Below the pieces are notes generated by a model that was not told where the DNA came from, did not search any database, and was given only the letters and a program-made list of their open reading frames with translations. The translations under genes were made by a program, and so were the position numbers. From Streptomyces neyagawaensis (GTDB taxonomy: Bacteria > Actinomycetota > Actinomycetes > Streptomycetales > Streptomycetaceae), in the NCBI RefSeq assembly GCF_023516595.1, contig NZ_JAMGBG010000097.1, positions 19,577 to 83,576 on the forward strand: a stretch of 64,000 nucleotides of DNA. The letters run 5' to 3'. Shown in pieces: positions 43,015 through 50,794 of the stretch. Numbering within the stretch: the stretch's first letter is position 1; each line of letters starts with the position of its first letter.

Positions 43015-45954
43015 TCAGACGCCGTCGAGGTCGCAGGCGGCCCAGATGACCTTGCCCTCCGGCGTGTAGCGCGTCCCCCAGCTCTGCGCCAGCTGGGCGA
43101 CGAGGAACAGACCGCGGCCGCCCTCGTCGGTGCTGGCCGCCCGGCGCAGATGCGGGGCGGTGTTGCTGGTGTCGGAGACCTCGCAGATCAGGCAGCGGTC
43201 GCGCAGCAGCCGGACCCGGATGGGGCCGCTGCCGTGGATGATGGCGTTGGTGACCAGCTCGCTGAGCATCAGCTCCGCGGCGAAGGCGGCCTCGTCGAGA
43301 CCCCACTCGGCCAGCGTGCGCATGGCGGAGGCGCGGACCTCGCTGACGCGGGCCGGGTCGGCGGGCAGCTCCCAGGTGGCGATGCGCGCGGGGTCGAAGG
43401 CGTGGGTGCGGGCCACGACCACGGCGATGTCGTCGGCCGGATGGGCCGGTGCCACGGTGTCGAGGACCGCCCGGCACGTCTCCTCCGGGGTGCGCTCGGC
43501 CTGCGCGAGGGCGGCGCTCAACTGGTCGAGCACCACGTCGACGTCGCGGGTGCGGTCCTCGATGAGCCCGTCGGTGTAGAGGACCAGTTCACTGCCCTCG
43601 GGCAGGTGGACCTCGACGGACTCGAAGGGCAGGCCGCCCAGGCCGAGCGGCGGCCCGGCGGGCAGGTCGGGGAACGAGACCGTGCCGTCGGGGCGGACCA
43701 GCGCGGGCGGCGGATGGCCGGCGCGGGCCATGCTGCACTGCTGCGTGGTCGGGTCGTAGACGGCGTAGAGGCACGTCGCGCCGATGATGCCGGCGCCGTG
43801 GGAGGCGGGGTCCTCGCGGTCCAGCCGGTTCACGAGGTTGTCGAGGTGGGTGAGGACCTCGTCCGGCGGGAAGTCGAGTTCGGCGAAGCTGCGGGCGGCC
43901 GTGCGCAGCCGGCCCATGGTGGCGGCGGAGAACATGCCGTGGCCGACGACGTCGCCGACGAGGAGGCCGATGCGGGCGCCGGAGAGCGGGATGACGTCGT
44001 ACCAGTCGCCGCCGACGTCGGACTCGGCGGGCAGATAGCGGTGGGCGACCTCGACGGCGTCCTGGTCGGGCACGCCGTGCGGGAGGAGGCTGCGCTGGAG
44101 GGCCAGGACCATGGTGCGTTCGCGGGTGTAGCGCCGGGCGTTGTCGAGGGACAGGGCGGCCCGGTGGGCGAGTTCCTGGGCCAGCCGCCGGTCGTCGTCG
44201 TCGAAGGGCGCGGAGTCCAGGGCCCGGTAGAAGGTGGCGACGCCGAGGGCGACCCCGCGGGCCACCAGGGGCACCGCGATGAGGGAGCGGACGTGGCGCA
44301 GCAGCCGACCGGTGTGCTCGGGGTCCTGGGCGAGCCAGTCGGCGGCGGCCGTGAGATCGGGTTCCAGCATCGCTTCCCCGGAGGCCAGACAGCACAGCTG
44401 GGGCGCTGTCGGACCGTATTCGGCCTGTTTGCCCACGGGCTTGAAGGGCGGCTCGTCGCTGACGCCGTGGACCACGGTGCGCCGCAGGTCGGCGCGGGGG
44501 TCCATGGCTTCCTCGCCCCGCAGGACGGGTTCGGCGAGGTCGACGATGACGTGGTCGGCCAGCAGCGGGACGATCGTCTCGGCGAGCTCCTGGGCGGTAC
44601 GGCGCACGTCGAGGGTGGTGCCGATGCGGGCGCCGACCTCCGACAGCAGCTCCAGGCGTCTGCGCGCGGCCAGGGCGTACGTCCCGACGTGCGGCTCCCC
44701 CACCATCAGCAGCCCGCGCGCGGGGGGTGCGGGGCGTGAGGGGTCGTGCGGGCCGTCGTCGACAGCGAGGGGCACGACAGCGGGGGCTTCCGGGGCGCCG
44801 GGGACGGGACCGGACGGGGCGAGGGTTCCGTCGTCGGCGGGTCGGGCGGGGGCCGCGACCAGGGGAATGCCGTCCAGCGCCGGGCGGTCGGCGGGCGCGG
44901 CCCGGGGTCCGAGGAGTTGCTCGAACTGGCGCGGGATGTCCGGGAGCGCCAGGGAGGGGCCGGGCAGGACGGCCTCGATGGCCATGCCCTCGACCCCGGA
45001 GGCGCTGGTCACGGGACGGCTCACGAGGGTGATCCGCCGACCGTCGGGCAGGGGCACGTCGACGGCCGCCCGCTGGGCGCGGGAGATCAGCTGGGCGGCC
45101 TTCTCCATGAGGATCGCCCGGTCGCCGGGGCCGAGCTCGAGGGCCAGGGCGTCCATCCGGACACTGTGGTGCAGGCCGCCGTCGGTCTTGGCCTCGGCCG
45201 CCGCGTACGCCTGGAGCAGCGAGCGCTCACGGGCGGAACTCTGCGCCAGCAGCCGCCGTTCGATGGCCGCGGCGGCCTTGCGGATCACGGGGGTCAGCGC
45301 CGGGTCCTCCGCGCTGCGGGGATAGCCGAAGCACAGGACGCCCTCGATACGGCCGCTCAGCGGGTCCCGGACGGGGAGGGCGCGGCAGGCGCTGCCCTGG
45401 GAGCGTTCGGCGAAGTGCTCGGCGCCGTAGACGCCGATGAGCCGCCGCTCGGCCAGGGCGAGGCCGATGCCGTTGGTGCCGGCGAACCGCTCGGCGAAGA
45501 CGAACCCCGGGACGGTCTGGATCGCCGGGAGGCTCCGGGCCATCGACGCCCGGCCGAACCGGCGCATCAGCACCGTCCCGTTCCCGTCGGCCAGGGAGAT
45601 GTTCATGGCACTGCCGGCGAACCGGGCCTGCAGCCGGTCGAGCACCGGCGTCGCCGCGCGGACGATACGGCCGTCGGGGTCGAAGTCGTCGTTGAAGGGC
45701 AGCTCGGACTGGTTCGGCGAGAGCCCCAGGGACCGGGAGCGCCGCCAGGAGTGCAGGATCGAGGTCCGCACCCCCGTCTCGACCGGTTCACCCTGGAGAA
45801 AACGCTCACGAAAACGAGCGGGTCCCGTGCCTTGTGTCGCACGACCCGTGAGAATCGGCTCGCCGTCGGACCTGACCACGCTCGCCTCACACGCGCCTTC
45901 GATAACCCGCTTTTCGGAAGTATCCGGCATTGACGAGGATACGGGCATCCGCAA
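43015..45954 (-). CDS. GAF-SpoIIE phosphatase-HATPase sensor protein
   Basis: A 979-residue cytoplasmic regulator. Order: an AcoR-like N-terminal GAF region (about 60-240, with ETGVRTSILHSWRRSRSLGL and GTNGIGLALAE), a GAF domain (about 430-600), a SpoIIE PP2C domain with ESDVGGDWYDVIPLSG, VGDVVGHGMFSAA and LVLYTDGLIE (about 620-830), and an RsbW-like HATPase domain with SELVTNAIIHGSG and DEGGRGLFLVAQLA at the C-terminus. It couples signal sensing to both phosphatase and anti-sigma-type kinase chemistry. ATG 45954 assumed. Close paralogue of the gene at 50795. Confidence 0.92.
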   Translation of the reverse strand: MRMPVSSSMPDTSEKRVIEGACEASVVRSDGEPILTGRATQGTGPARFRERFLQGEPVETGVRTSILHSWRRSRSLGLSPNQSELPFNDDFDPDGRIVRAATPVLDRLQARFAGSAMNISLADGNGTVLMRRFGRASMARSLPAIQTVPGFVFAERFAGTNGIGLALAERRLIGVYGAEHFAERSQGSACRALPVRDPLSGRIEGVLCFGYPRSAEDPALTPVIRKAAAAIERRLLAQSSARERSLLQAYAAAEAKTDGGLHHSVRMDALALELGPGDRAILMEKAAQLISRAQRAAVDVPLPDGRRITLVSRPVTSASGVEGMAIEAVLPGPSLALPDIPRQFEQLLGPRAAPADRPALDGIPLVAAPARPADDGTLAPSGPVPGAPEAPAVVPLAVDDGPHDPSRPAPPARGLLMVGEPHVGTYALAARRRLELLSEVGARIGTTLDVRRTAQELAETIVPLLADHVIVDLAEPVLRGEEAMDPRADLRRTVVHGVSDEPPFKPVGKQAEYGPTAPQLCCLASGEAMLEPDLTAAADWLAQDPEHTGRLLRHVRSLIAVPLVARGVALGVATFYRALDSAPFDDDDRRLAQELAHRAALSLDNARRYTRERTMVLALQRSLLPHGVPDQDAVEVAHRYLPAESDVGGDWYDVIPLSGARIGLLVGDVVGHGMFSAATMGRLRTAARSFAELDFPPDEVLTHLDNLVNRLDREDPASHGAGIIGATCLYAVYDPTTQQCSMARAGHPPPALVRPDGTVSFPDLPAGPPLGLGGLPFESVEVHLPEGSELVLYTDGLIEDRTRDVDVVLDQLSAALAQAERTPEETCRAVLDTVAPAHPADDIAVVVARTHAFDPARIATWELPADPARVSEVRASAMRTLAEWGLDEAAFAAELMLSELVTNAIIHGSGPIRVRLLRDRCLICEVSDTSNTAPHLRRAASTDEGGRGLFLVAQLAQSWGTRYTPEGKVIWAACDLDGV

Positions 45955-46033
45955 CCCGAGTCACGGTCGGCCATGGAGGCGCGCACGGAGCCGGACGGGC
46001 CGGAGGGCCGCAGCCGCCGCAGCGGCGGGCCGG

Positions 46034-47158
46034 TCACAGGACCGCGACCGGGTTGACGGGTGAGCCGGTGCCCCCGGGGACGTTCAGCGGGGCCACGACG
46101 AGCAGGAACGTGTACCGCCCCGCCTCCTCGGTGGCCGCGGCGAGCGCCTCCAGATCGAGGTTGTCCAGCAGGGGCACGCCCATCGCGGTCACGGCCAGGG
46201 CGTGGACCGGCGAGTGCACCCCGGGGACGGGCGAGGGCCGTACGTCGCTGTCGCCGTCGCCGCCGAGCAGGCAGACACCGCGTTCGGCCAGCAGGGGCAC
46301 GGCGTCCACATGGAACCCGGCGCTCGCGGTGTCGGGGTCCCAGGCGCCGAGTTCCGCGCGGCGGCGGACCTGGCCGGAGCGCAGCAGCACCGCGTCGCCC
46401 TCGCCGATCGTCACCCCGAGTGCCTTCTCCGCCGCGAGGACGTCCTTCGCTCGTACGGCTCGGCCCGGCTCCAGCCAGCGGACGCCGAGGACGGCGGGGA
46501 GGTCGAGCAGCACACCCGTCGTGACGAGGGGGCCGAGCGCGGCCACCGTGCCGAAGCGGGCGCCGGCCGCGCCGACGGACTCGTGGGCCGCCCTGCCGTC
46601 GTAGAGCCGCCCCCGGTAGGCGATGTGGGACAGCGCGTCCAGGTGGGTGACGCCCTTGCCGTGGTAGTCGGCGGCGAGGAAGTCCTTGTGGGTCGTGGGC
46701 TCCGGGCTCTCCACGTCCCCGAGGTCGGTCATGTGGTGCAGGGCGGGCCTGCGGTTGTCGGGGCCCGGCCGGGTGTTCCAGGGCAACGCCATCGGCACGA
46801 CCCGCCCGGACCGCACGTGCCCGGTGGCCCGCCTCACATGCTCCTCGGTCACCCGGTTCCACGCGCCCCGGTCGGCGGGGTCCCAGCGCCCCCAGGTGCG
46901 GACGGCCTCGAAGATCCGGTCGAACTCCTGCCGGGAGACGACGGGACCGTTCGGGGCGGCGACACCGTCGGGACCGGGCCGCTCGACCTGGGTCGCCGGA
47001 CCGGGGTCGGTACGGGCCCCCTGACCGGGGTCGGCATGTGTTGCCCGACCGGGCTCGGCGTGGATCCCCTGACCGGAGTCGGCCCGCTCGGGAGTGACGG
47101 CCTGCTCCGGGGCGGCCGCTCGCTCGGGGTGCGGGGGCTCCGCGGACGTCGGGCTCAT
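46034..47158 (-). CDS. Cyclase-family (kynurenine formamidase-like) hydrolase
   Basis: A 374-residue protein of the PF04199 cyclase family, which includes kynurenine formamidase-like metal hydrolases. The metal-site motif is GVTHLDALSH (HxDxxxH). The core catalytic region spans about 110-374. The first ~65 residues are a low-complexity Ala/Pro/Gly/Glu-rich extension, unusual for the family. ATG 47158 with GGGGAG upstream. It lies 54 bases downstream of the PAP2 gene start region, same strand as neighbours. Substrate not predictable. Confidence 0.82.
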   Translation of the reverse strand: MSPTSAEPPHPERAAAPEQAVTPERADSGQGIHAEPGRATHADPGQGARTDPGPATQVERPGPDGVAAPNGPVVSRQEFDRIFEAVRTWGRWDPADRGAWNRVTEEHVRRATGHVRSGRVVPMALPWNTRPGPDNRRPALHHMTDLGDVESPEPTTHKDFLAADYHGKGVTHLDALSHIAYRGRLYDGRAAHESVGAAGARFGTVAALGPLVTTGVLLDLPAVLGVRWLEPGRAVRAKDVLAAEKALGVTIGEGDAVLLRSGQVRRRAELGAWDPDTASAGFHVDAVPLLAERGVCLLGGDGDSDVRPSPVPGVHSPVHALAVTAMGVPLLDNLDLEALAAATEEAGRYTFLLVVAPLNVPGGTGSPVNPVAVL

Positions 47159-47212
47159 CGGCACTCCCCGTGGACGTTCACGAGCACTCTCCACCGGTCC
47201 ACCGTGCACAGG

Positions 47213-47758
47213 TCAGAGCACCCGGCGCCACAGCAGCCGGGGGGCCACTCGGACGAGGGCCGCCGAGGCCAGGCCGAGCGCGGCGCCGGCGGCCACGTCG
47301 GAGGGGTAGTGCGCGCCGCTGTGCACGCGTTCGACGGCCACCGGCACCGCGAGCACCCCGCAAGTCGCGCCGACGGGCGGCCATACCGAGCCGACGGCGC
47401 CCGCGAAGGCGAAGGCCACGGCCGTGTGCCCGGAGGGGAAGGAGGAACTCTCGGGGCGGTCCCGGAGCGCCTCCGGCGGGACCCACTCCGGGGGTGGGCG
47501 GCGGCGCCGGTACAGCTGCTTCGTGACCAGGTTCGACAGGAGCAGCGCCGTCGTCATCCCGGCCACCCCTGCGGCCGCGGCCACCCGGCCACGCCCTCCC
47601 GTGGCCGCCAGCATCACCGTCACGGCCCACCACACCTTCGTGTGCTCGGCCGCCTCCTCGACCGCGGGCAGCACCCGCCGCGCCCACGGCGGCCCGCCGT
47701 CGATGACCCGGCGGGCCAGCCGTCGGTCCGCGGCGCGCAGCTCCACCATCACCTTCAT
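47213..47758 (-). CDS. PAP2-family membrane phosphatase
   Basis: A 181-residue PAP2 superfamily protein. The three phosphatase signatures are present: KQLYRRRRPPPEW (KxxxxxxRP), FPSGHTAVA (PSGH) and VERVHSGAHYPSDV, where the Arg-x5-His-x3-Asp arrangement is kept. Several membrane helices follow. It probably dephosphorylates phosphatidic acid or undecaprenyl pyrophosphate. ATG 47758 follows GGGAGGG. Gap to the cyclase is 54 bases, and it follows BrkB in the same direction. Confidence 0.87.
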   Translation of the reverse strand: MKVMVELRAADRRLARRVIDGGPPWARRVLPAVEEAAEHTKVWWAVTVMLAATGGRGRVAAAAGVAGMTTALLLSNLVTKQLYRRRRPPPEWVPPEALRDRPESSSFPSGHTAVAFAFAGAVGSVWPPVGATCGVLAVPVAVERVHSGAHYPSDVAAGAALGLASAALVRVAPRLLWRRVL

Positions 47759-47817
47759 GGGTGGTGTCCCTCCCGTCCGCGCCGCCCGGGGGGCGGCGAC
47801 CCGGCGCTCACGGGCGC

Positions 47818-48909
47818 TCAGGTGCGAAGCCGTCGTCGGTCCTCGTCGGTCCACTTCCGCGTGTCGCGCGGCTGGACGTACGGCTCCTCCTCGACCGGAT
47901 GGCCTCCCGCGACGGCCCGCTGACGGGCCAGCTCCGCGTCGAACTCCAGGCCGAGGAGAATCGCGAGATTCGTGATCCACAGCCAGACCAGGAAGACGAT
48001 CACACCGGCGAGGGTGCCGTACGTCTTGTTGTACGAGCCGAAGTTGGCCACGTACAGCGCGAACCCGGCCGAGGCGACCAGCCAGATCAGCAGAGCCAGG
48101 AAGCTGCCGGGAGTCACCCAACGGAAGCCGCGCACCTTGGCGTTGGGGGTCGCCCAGAAGAGCAGCGCGATCATGACGGTGACCAGGGCCACGAGCACCG
48201 GCCACTTCGCGATCGACCACACCGTCAGGGCCGTGTCGCCCATGCCCAGCGCCGAGCCCGCCTCGCGGGCCAGGGCCCCGGTGAACACGACGATCAGCGC
48301 GCTGATCACCGCGAGGACCAGCAGGACGACCGTCACGGCGACCCGGATCGGCAGCACCTTCCAGACGGGGCGGCCCTCGGGGATGTCGTAGACGGCGTTG
48401 GCGGTGCGGATGAACGCGGCGACGTAGCCGGAGGTCGACCACACCGCCAGCAGCAGACCGACGATCGCCATGACGGAGCCGATCCCGGCGTTGCCCTGGA
48501 GCTGCCGCACCGCGTCCTGGAGGATTTCCCGCGCCGAACCCGGGGCGAAGCTCTGGATGTTGTCCAGCACCTGCTGGCTCGCCGAGCGGCCGGTGATCCC
48601 CAGGAGGGAGACGAGCACCAGCAACGCGGGGAAGAGCGAGAGGATCCCGTAGTACGTCAGGGCGGCGGCCCGGTCGGTCAGTTCGTCATCCTTGAACTCC
48701 TTCAGGGTGCCCTTCAGCACCGTCGACCAGGAGCGCCTGAGCACCTGCGTCGGCTGGTCCGGCGCCCGCCGCTCCACGTCCTCGTCGGGCCCGACGGACC
48801 GCTCGTCCTCCTCCAGTCCGACAAACCGGTCCTCGGGCGCTCGCTCCGTCCGGTACCCCGCACCGACGGGCCGTTCGTCCGGCGCCCTCCGGTCCACCCG
48901 TTCCTCCAT
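47818..48909 (-). CDS. YihY/BrkB-family membrane protein
   Basis: A 363-residue membrane protein of the YihY/virulence factor BrkB family, with about six helices and the segments ELTDRAAALTYYGILSLFPALL and VWSTSGYVAAFIRTANAVYDI. The N-terminal ~80 residues are charged and cytoplasmic. ATG 48909 is preferred over 48978 since GAGG lies 9 bases upstream. Function of the family is unsettled (not the RNase once claimed). It reads toward the PAP2 gene, 59 bases downstream. Confidence 0.87.
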   Translation of the reverse strand: MEERVDRRAPDERPVGAGYRTERAPEDRFVGLEEDERSVGPDEDVERRAPDQPTQVLRRSWSTVLKGTLKEFKDDELTDRAAALTYYGILSLFPALLVLVSLLGITGRSASQQVLDNIQSFAPGSAREILQDAVRQLQGNAGIGSVMAIVGLLLAVWSTSGYVAAFIRTANAVYDIPEGRPVWKVLPIRVAVTVVLLVLAVISALIVVFTGALAREAGSALGMGDTALTVWSIAKWPVLVALVTVMIALLFWATPNAKVRGFRWVTPGSFLALLIWLVASAGFALYVANFGSYNKTYGTLAGVIVFLVWLWITNLAILLGLEFDAELARQRAVAGGHPVEEEPYVQPRDTRKWTDEDRRRLRT

Positions 48910-49072
48910 GGCGTCGACCTCGCGGTCGTGCGCGTGGTGTTCGTCATGCCTTCTGAGCAGTTTCCGTGTCCGCACCATGCGGCACGCGTATCCGCACGCC
49001 GAGCACCTATGCGCTTGTTTGGGCATAAATGTCGAGCACCGGGTGCCCGGCCTGTCAGTCGCCCGGCTGATG

Positions 49073-50650
49073 TCAGAGGGTGTCCGTCGGGGGCCGGGAC
49101 GCGACCATGCGGCGCAGTTCGGCCTTGACGAGCTTGCCGCTGGCGTTGCGCGGCAGTCGGTCGAGGAGCAGGAGCCGGGTGGGGAGCTTGTAGTCCGCGA
49201 GGTGACGGCCGGCGAACGCCCGGACCTCCTCCAGCGTGGGTGCCGCGCCGGGTGCGCAGGTGAGGACGGCGAGGACGGTCTCGCCCCAGATGGGGTCGGG
49301 CACGCCGAGGGCGGCCGCCTCCAGGACGCCGGGGCAGGCGGTGAGGACGCGTTCCACCTCGGCCGGATAGATGTTCTCGCCACCGCTGATGATCATGTCC
49401 TTGAGGCGGTCGACGATGTAGTAGAAGCCGTCCTTGTCGCGATGGGCGATGTCCCCGGAGTGGAACCAGCCGGCGTCGTCGAAGGCGGCGGCGGTCGCCT
49501 CGGGGTTGTTCCAGTAGCCCGGCGTGACGTTGGGGCCGCGGACGCAGATCTCGCCGCGGACGTCGGCCTCGTCGATGCCGTCCCCGGTGACCGGGTCGAC
49601 GACGCGGATCTCGGTGTACGGCATGGGGGCGCCGGCGGAGCCGGTCTTCTCGCGGGTCAGCGCGGCGGGCAGATACGTGGCGAAGGGGGCTGTCTCGGTG
49701 AGCCCCCACGCCTGCTGGAGGAGGACATCGCGCTCGGCCCAGTCGTGGATGAGCCGCGGCGGCACGGGGGCGCCCGCGACGATCGGGGACCGCAGCGCGC
49801 TCAGGTCGGCCCCGGCGAAGCCCGGCTCGCGGGAGAGGGCGGCGTACATGGCGGGCACCGCGAAGAGACCGGTGACCCGGTGGCGTACGAGGTCGTCCAG
49901 GCACTGGGCGGGGTCGAACGCGCGGCGTACGACGACGGTGCCGCCGCGCAGCAGGGTGCGCAGGGTGAGGGCGTTGAGGCCGCCGATGTGGAAGAGGGGG
50001 GCGACGGCCAGGTTCACGTCGTCGGAGCGGGTGTCGACCATGCTGTCGACGTTCACCGCGTTCCACCAGATGTTGCCGTGGGTGAGCATGACGCCCTTGG
50101 GGCGGCCGGTGGTGCCCGAGGTGTACATCAGCACACCGAGGTCGTCCTCGTACAGGGGCACCGGCGGCCGTGCGGCGCGGCCGGGGCCGAGCAGCAGCGA
50201 CAGCGGTGTCCAACCGGCCGGAGCCGTCGCCGGGGCCGGGCAGGCGGGGTCGGTGTCGACCAGGACCCGGCGGCGGGCCGGGATGTCGTCGGCGATCGAC
50301 TCGACGAGCCCGCGGTGCCCGTCCTCGACGACCAGGGTGTGGGCCCCGCTGTCGCCGAGGATGTCGCGGACCTCCTCGGCGACGAGACGGAAGTTGACGG
50401 GGATGAACACGGCGCCGAGGTGGGCGGCGGCGAAGAGGGTGTGGAAGAAGGCGGCGCTGTTCAGACCCAGGTAGGCGATCCGGTCGCCGCGGCGCAGCCC
50501 CTGCTCGGCGAGTCCCGCGGCCAGCTCGACCGCCGTCCGGCTGAGCCGGGCGGCGGAGAACTCCTGGCCCTCGTAGTGGAGGGCGGTCGGGGTGGGGTAC
50601 TTCGCTCTGCGGTGCAGAGCCGCTGCGGGGCTGATGTCGACGGCGGCCAT
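49073..50650 (-). CDS. Long-chain acyl-CoA synthetase-like AMP-binding enzyme
   Basis: A 525-residue ANL-superfamily ligase. The P-loop MYTSGTTGRPKGVMLTH, the adenylation motifs WGLTETAP and GWFHSGDIAHRD and the C-terminal lysine motif PRNASGKLVK are complete. It activates a carboxylic acid, probably a fatty acid, to acyl-CoA through acyl-AMP. ATG 50650 with AAGGAG ten bases upstream. The divergent SpoIIE gene begins 145 bases beyond its 5' end, on the same strand, and the shared gap holds a 21-base direct repeat. Confidence 0.88.
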   Translation of the reverse strand: MAAVDISPAAALHRRAKYPTPTALHYEGQEFSAARLSRTAVELAAGLAEQGLRRGDRIAYLGLNSAAFFHTLFAAAHLGAVFIPVNFRLVAEEVRDILGDSGAHTLVVEDGHRGLVESIADDIPARRRVLVDTDPACPAPATAPAGWTPLSLLLGPGRAARPPVPLYEDDLGVLMYTSGTTGRPKGVMLTHGNIWWNAVNVDSMVDTRSDDVNLAVAPLFHIGGLNALTLRTLLRGGTVVVRRAFDPAQCLDDLVRHRVTGLFAVPAMYAALSREPGFAGADLSALRSPIVAGAPVPPRLIHDWAERDVLLQQAWGLTETAPFATYLPAALTREKTGSAGAPMPYTEIRVVDPVTGDGIDEADVRGEICVRGPNVTPGYWNNPEATAAAFDDAGWFHSGDIAHRDKDGFYYIVDRLKDMIISGGENIYPAEVERVLTACPGVLEAAALGVPDPIWGETVLAVLTCAPGAAPTLEEVRAFAGRHLADYKLPTRLLLLDRLPRNASGKLVKAELRRMVASRPPTDTL

Positions 50651-50733
50651 GGCGGCGGCTCCTTCGCTGGCTGTCGTACCGGCTTCGCCGAACGCTCCGG
50701 AGAACTCCTCGTCGTCCCACCGTCCCACCGGGT

Positions 50734-50789
50734 GGCCACCGGTGAAACCGGACGGCGTCCCCCCAGGCGGCCACCGGTGAACCCGGACG
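50734..50789. promoter_or_regulatory. 21-base direct repeats, candidate operator
   Basis: GGCCACCGGTGAAACCGGACG at 50734-50754 recurs at 50769-50789 with one difference. Each copy contains the palindrome CACCGGTG. The 35-base offset, upstream of the acyl-CoA synthetase start at 50650, suggests a regulator binding site pair. Confidence 0.5.
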
Positions 50790-50794
50790 CGGGG

